This document shows positions 60,759 through 64,000 of a stretch of 64,000 nt of DNA, one piece after another. The position numbers were made by a program, and so were the translations under genes. Numbering within the stretch: the first letter of the stretch is position 1; the number at the start of each line of letters is the position of its first letter. This DNA comes from Desulfovibrio desulfuricans (GTDB lineage Bacteria > Desulfobacterota > Desulfovibrionia > Desulfovibrionales > Desulfovibrionaceae). The stretch spans positions 186,001 through 250,000 of the forward strand of contig NZ_JANFYZ010000003.1 in the NCBI RefSeq assembly GCF_024460775.1. The letters run 5' to 3'. The notes beneath the pieces are model-generated. The model was given only the letters and a program-made list of their open reading frames with translations. It made no database searches and was not told the DNA's origin.

Positions 60759-61790
60759 ATGGCAACCAAGAAAACTACCGGCAAAGCCACCACTCCCAAG
60801 ACTGAGCCCCAAAATACCGCCGCGCCTGAAAAGGCCGCTGCAAAGGCAGAACCCGCTGTGGATACCAAGCCAACTGCCGCCGCCAAGCCAGCCGCCAAGC
60901 CGGGCCTCAAGCCCGCGCCCGACGGCGGCATGCTGCGCGAAATCACGGCCCGTCCCATGATGCAGGGCAACCCCTACCTGCCCATGCCCGCCACTGTGGC
61001 CGAAGTCATACAGGAAACCGGCAACATCAAGACCCTGCGCGTGGTGCTGGACGATGATGCGGCCATGAAGTCCTTTACCTACGAACCCGGCCAGGTGGGC
61101 CAGCTCTCCGTATTCGGCGCTGGCGAATCCACCTTTGTCATCAACTCGCCGCCGTCGCAGAAGAACTACCTCCAGTTCTCCGTCATGCAGGCGGGCGAAG
61201 TGACCTCGGCCATCCACAGGCTCTCGCCCGGCGACAAGGTGGGCGTGCGCGCACCTCTGGGCAATTACTTTCCCTACGCCGACTGGAAGGGCAAGGACAT
61301 CTTCTTTGTGGGCGGCGGCATCGGCATGGCCCCCATCCGCACCATCATGCTGCACGTGCTGGAACACCGCGCCGATTTCGGCAAGGTGAGCCTCCTCTAC
61401 GGCGCACGTTCCCCGCGCGACATGGCCTTCAGCTATGAAACGGAAGACTGGCTGCGCCGCGATGATCTGGACTGCACCCTGTGCATCGACGCCCCCTTTG
61501 ACGGCTGGCCGCACAAGGTGGGCCTGATCCCCAATGTGCTGCTGGAACTCAACCCCGATCCCAAAAACTGCGTGGCTGTGCTCTGCGGCCCGCCCATCAT
61601 GATCAAGTTCACGGTGCAGGCCCTGCAAAAACTCAATTTTGCGCCTGAAAACATCGTGACCACGCTTGAAAAACGCATGAAGTGCGGCGTGGGCATCTGC
61701 GGACGCTGCAACATCGGCGGCCGCTACGTCTGCGTGGACGGCCCCGTGTTCACCTGGCAGGAACTGCAGGATCTGCCGCCGGAACTGTAG
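60759..61790 (+). CDS. flxA: FlxA, FAD/NAD(P)-binding oxidoreductase subunit
   Basis: 343 residues. An N-terminal tail of about 60 Ala/Lys/Pro-rich residues, then a ferredoxin-NADP reductase fold: RPMMQGNPYLPMPATVAEV, FAD site (YEPGQVGQLSVFGAGESTFVINS), NAD site (IFFVGGGIGMAPIRTIMLHVLE), and a C-terminal 2Fe-2S/zinc-type Cys set (KCGVGICGRCNIGGRYVCVDG). It oxidises NADH (or reduces NAD+) at the entry of the complex. The K/A-rich tail is not part of the fold and is probably a tether. Confidence 0.9.
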   Translation: MATKKTTGKATTPKTEPQNTAAPEKAAAKAEPAVDTKPTAAAKPAAKPGLKPAPDGGMLREITARPMMQGNPYLPMPATVAEVIQETGNIKTLRVVLDDDAAMKSFTYEPGQVGQLSVFGAGESTFVINSPPSQKNYLQFSVMQAGEVTSAIHRLSPGDKVGVRAPLGNYFPYADWKGKDIFFVGGGIGMAPIRTIMLHVLEHRADFGKVSLLYGARSPRDMAFSYETEDWLRRDDLDCTLCIDAPFDGWPHKVGLIPNVLLELNPDPKNCVAVLCGPPIMIKFTVQALQKLNFAPENIVTTLEKRMKCGVGICGRCNIGGRYVCVDGPVFTWQELQDLPPEL

Positions 61791-62018
61791 GATTCCGCGG
61801 CATTCAGCATAGTCTGTTTGCGGGGGGTTCCCTTGTGATTGCCCTTGGGCAGCCATAATGGAGCCTCCCCTTTTTTGTGCCCCTGTGGAGTTCTGCCTGC
61901 ACAATCGCACAGACCACTGAGCCAGGCCGGTTTTGCCGCTGCACAGCCATTCGGCGGCAGTTGACAGGACGGGCGCAGTGGGTCAAGGAAGTACAACGCT
62001 TTCTTCAAGGGAGTATTC

Positions 62019-62558
62019 ATGAAAAAAATGTTGATTCTCTGTTGCCTGATGCTTGGACTGCCCGTGGCTGTTCAGGCCAGCAACGACAAGATTGATCCTT
62101 CCACGTATATCTGCGCCGAACTCGTGACCCAGCCCATGACCGAAGGCGGCCAGCCGCCCATATTTGAAGGCCTGCAAATTGACGGCTATGTGAGCGCCAA
62201 GATGGGCAACCCCATTGCAGACCCGGAAACCCTCGCCCCCATGCTGGGCCAGGTCTACGGCGCCTGCCAGGTTGACCCCACCAAGAAGGTTGCCGCCGTG
62301 TGGCAGGAAGCCCGCAAGACCTTTCCAGTCGATACAGAGAGCACATGGCGCGCAGACAAGACCCTGTGCAAGGATTACACCGCCAACCCCGACGATGGCA
62401 GCGGCTTTGTGATCTGGCTTGACGGCTACAACCGGGGCAAGAGCGGCAAGCCTGCATCCGTGCTTAACAGCGATGACACCCTCAAGGCCTACCTCGACGC
62501 TTGCAGCAAAAAGCCCGATTCCCTCATGCTGGACGTATTGGCTGAAAGCGCCAAGTAG
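62019..62558 (+). CDS. Periplasmic protein with two HdeA-like domains
   Basis: 179 residues. Signal peptide MKKMLILCCLMLGLPVAVQA. Two repeats follow: YICAELV...FEGLQIDGYVSAKMGNPIADPETLAPMLGQVYGACQVDP and TLCKDYT...FVIWLDGYNRGKSGKPASVLNSDDTLKAYLDACSKKPD. Each has the C-x(n)-GY-x(n)-C layout of HdeA/HdeB acid-stress chaperones. HdeA is normally a single domain of about 90 residues; here it is duplicated in one chain. Likely a periplasmic folding or stress protein. Single gene with its own terminator. Confidence 0.7.
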   Translation: MKKMLILCCLMLGLPVAVQASNDKIDPSTYICAELVTQPMTEGGQPPIFEGLQIDGYVSAKMGNPIADPETLAPMLGQVYGACQVDPTKKVAAVWQEARKTFPVDTESTWRADKTLCKDYTANPDDGSGFVIWLDGYNRGKSGKPASVLNSDDTLKAYLDACSKKPDSLMLDVLAESAK

Positions 62559-62581
62559 CCCAAGCCCGCCACAAAAATTTG

Positions 62582-62613
62582 AAGGCCGCAGATTGCAAAA
62601 TCTGCGGCCTTTG
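62582..62613 (+). terminator. Terminator after the HdeA-like gene
   Basis: aaggccgcaga (62582-62592) pairs with tctgcggcctt (62601-62611) around ttgcaaaa. Confidence 0.85.
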
Positions 62614-62692
62614 CATTTGAAAAAAGGGAAAAAGCAGGGATGTTAATTGAAATGCCACCGCTGAATAAAGGCGGTTCGATGCCCGAACAGCT

Positions 62693-63628
62693 CTAAAAAA
62701 TAACCATGTAAAGCGGAATGGTGATCATGGAGAGCAACGTCGTCAGGCTGACGGCCTGCGCCCCAAATTCCGGGTCAGTATGATAGTGGGCGCTCAAAAT
62801 CGCCGCCTGGGCCATCACAGGCAGGGATGCCTGGATGATGAAAACCTTGCCCATAAGCGCAGGCACCGGGAAGAAATACAGCAGGCCAGTCATCACCAAC
62901 GGGCCAAGCATCATGCGCCCCAGCGCCAGCAGAACCATATCCTTGCCAATCCTGATGCTGCGCAATCCCATATCGTAGATGGAAATACCGATAAAAATCA
63001 TGGCCAGCGGCGTAGTGAGATTGCCCAGCGAGCGGGCGACGTTCTGCAAAAATTCGGGCAGTTCAACGCCCAGCATGGTCAGAATCAACCCTGTGATAAA
63101 ACCCAGGAAAGGCGGGGAAAACACTTGCCTGACCCTGGTGCGCAGGGGGATTTTTCCTCTGTTTTCAGTAATATCGCATGTAATGGAGTAGACCCCCACA
63201 GTCCAGAAAAAAACCGTGCTGGCAGCATAGTACAGCAATACATAGGGGATGGAACTTTCGCCAAACAGGGCCAGATTGACGGGAATACCTATAAAAATGG
63301 TGTTTGAATTGGCGACGCTGGCACAAAACAGGCCAAAATGCTGCCTTTTGACGCGGGCCAATTTGGCAAGCGCAATGGCCAACGCAAAGGTGAGGGTCAC
63401 AGAGCCCAACGGCAGCAGCGCCCCCTTTGCCAGCATGATCAGGTCGTCCCGATGGAACGAGTGCATGATGGTGTACATAAGAAAGGGCGGCAGGGCGATC
63501 TGGGTGATCAGACGCGGCAGAACAATACGGGTTTCCGCGCCAAACCAGTTGCGCGCCGCCAGCATGAAACCCACAAAACCCAGCAGCATCAGCCCGAATA
63601 CACCGCCCAGCGCATGCAAAAACGCCAT
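62693..63628 (-). CDS. AEC-family transporter
   Basis: 311 residues, about ten hydrophobic helices with the auxin-efflux-carrier pattern: LPRLITQIALPPFLMYTIMHS, NSNTIFIGIPVNLALFG, LTTPLAMIFIGISIY, and the terminal MAQAAILSAHYHTDPEFGAQAVSLTTLLSMITIPLYMVIF. Such carriers move dicarboxylates or other organic acids across the inner membrane. The substrate is unknown. Confidence 0.87.
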   Translation of the reverse strand: MAFLHALGGVFGLMLLGFVGFMLAARNWFGAETRIVLPRLITQIALPPFLMYTIMHSFHRDDLIMLAKGALLPLGSVTLTFALAIALAKLARVKRQHFGLFCASVANSNTIFIGIPVNLALFGESSIPYVLLYYAASTVFFWTVGVYSITCDITENRGKIPLRTRVRQVFSPPFLGFITGLILTMLGVELPEFLQNVARSLGNLTTPLAMIFIGISIYDMGLRSIRIGKDMVLLALGRMMLGPLVMTGLLYFFPVPALMGKVFIIQASLPVMAQAAILSAHYHTDPEFGAQAVSLTTLLSMITIPLYMVIF

Positions 63629-63683
63629 GTTTCTTTATCCTTTCAAATAACCATTTCGCAATATTGGCCCAGGGGCCAGAAAA

Positions 63684-63719
63684 CCCCCACGTGCCAAAAA
63701 CAAATCCGGCACGTGGGGG
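63684..63719 (-). terminator. Terminator between ilvD and the AEC gene
   Basis: cccccacgtgcc pairs with ggcacgtggggg around aaaaacaaatcc, 12 bp perfect; a TTTT run follows on the minus strand. It ends the ilvD transcript. Confidence 0.85.
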
Positions 63720-63743
63720 CTTTGAATCATTTCGGCAAGTTAC

Positions 63744-64000
63744 TTAGATTTCCTTGTAACGCCCGCCATTGGCAGCCGAGCTGACCAGATAGGCATAACG
63801 CCGCAGCACAGGGTAAGGGCAATCCTTCTTGGGCACCACAAGGGCGGCGCGCCGCTTGGCAAGCTCGGCCTCGTCCACAAGCAGATCCAGCTTGCGGTTG
63901 GGAATGTCGATATGGATGGTATCGCCTTCGTGCACCAGGGCGATAACACCACCGTCCGCCGCTTCGGGCGAAATGTGCCCGATGGCCGCGCCATTGGTGC
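63744..64000 (-). CDS. ilvD: Dihydroxy-acid dehydratase, C-terminal part
   Basis: Partial; the gene continues past the right edge. The last 85 codons read [50 protein letters not shown], ..[23 protein letters not shown], the standard end of IlvD. Branched-chain amino acid synthesis. The Fe-S cluster and active-site residues lie outside the window. Confidence 0.92.
   Translation of the reverse strand, partial: TNGAAIGHISPEAADGGVIALVHEGDTIHIDIPNRKLDLLVDEAELAKRRAALVVPKKDCPYPVLRRYAYLVSSAANGGRYKEI

Overview
The window is a bacterial chromosome segment from a sulfate-reducing deltaproteobacterium of the Desulfovibrio type. The main evidence is a complete aprBA-qmoABCD locus (adenylylsulfate reductase and its quinone-interacting membrane complex) and an hdrCBA-flx locus (heterodisulfide-reductase-like/flavin oxidoreductase complex) in the gene order known from Desulfovibrio. 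Codon and GC composition is high in the core part and drops sharply in several accessory blocks.

Region 1 (about 91-22,850) is an integrated accessory island. It starts with a tyrosine integrase and ends next to a tRNA-Phe(GAA) gene. A 20-bp near-identical direct repeat lies at both ends. Inside are a decayed IS2-like insertion sequence, two paralogous AlpA/excisionase-like small proteins flanking an inovirus Gp2-like gene, and an Mg2+ P-type ATPase gene (mgtA) behind an M-box-like riboswitch and an MgtL-like leader peptide. Next come a dihaem cytochrome/methyltransferase group, a GC-rich cation ATPase plus zinc-ribbon group, and a phage/plasmid-type replication-recombination block. That block has ERF, a Cas4-like nuclease, ParDE, a MoxR/CobS-like AAA ATPase, a DUF3150-like protein and a CobT-like VWA protein with an HExxH motif.

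Region 2 (about 22,907-38,100) carries tRNA-Phe, a ClC transporter, a phenylacetate-CoA-ligase family enzyme and a GNAT acetyltransferase. It then has a probable polymorphic-toxin locus: an Rhs C-terminal 'tip' with a putative Cys/His peptidoglycan amidase domain, followed by six small exported proteins arranged as three tandem copies of a two-gene unit, probably immunity genes. After these come a chemoreceptor, an EF-hand protein, a YgiQ-type radical SAM protein and SlyX.

Region 3 (about 38,100-64,000) is core energy metabolism and housekeeping. The minus strand carries aprB-aprA-qmoA-qmoB-qmoC-qmoD. The plus strand carries a chorismate-mutase-like/EPSP-synthase-like fusion, an aminotransferase, a rhodanese, flgE, aroE, aroQ and the hdrC-hdrB-hdrA-flxDC-flxB-flxA operon. 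A tandem HdeA-like periplasmic protein, an AEC transporter and the 3' end of ilvD close the window. AprBA-Qmo carries electrons from the quinone pool to adenylylsulfate. Hdr-Flx is expected to link NADH, ferredoxin and a thiol/disulfide couple by flavin-based electron bifurcation.

The strongest candidates for undescribed biology are: the combined M-box plus MgtL-like leader in front of mgtA; the AAA/DUF3150/VWA-HExxH triad beside ERF and Cas4-like genes; and the Rhs toxin tip with a triplicated immunity pair. All functional calls were made by reading the sequence; no database search was run.
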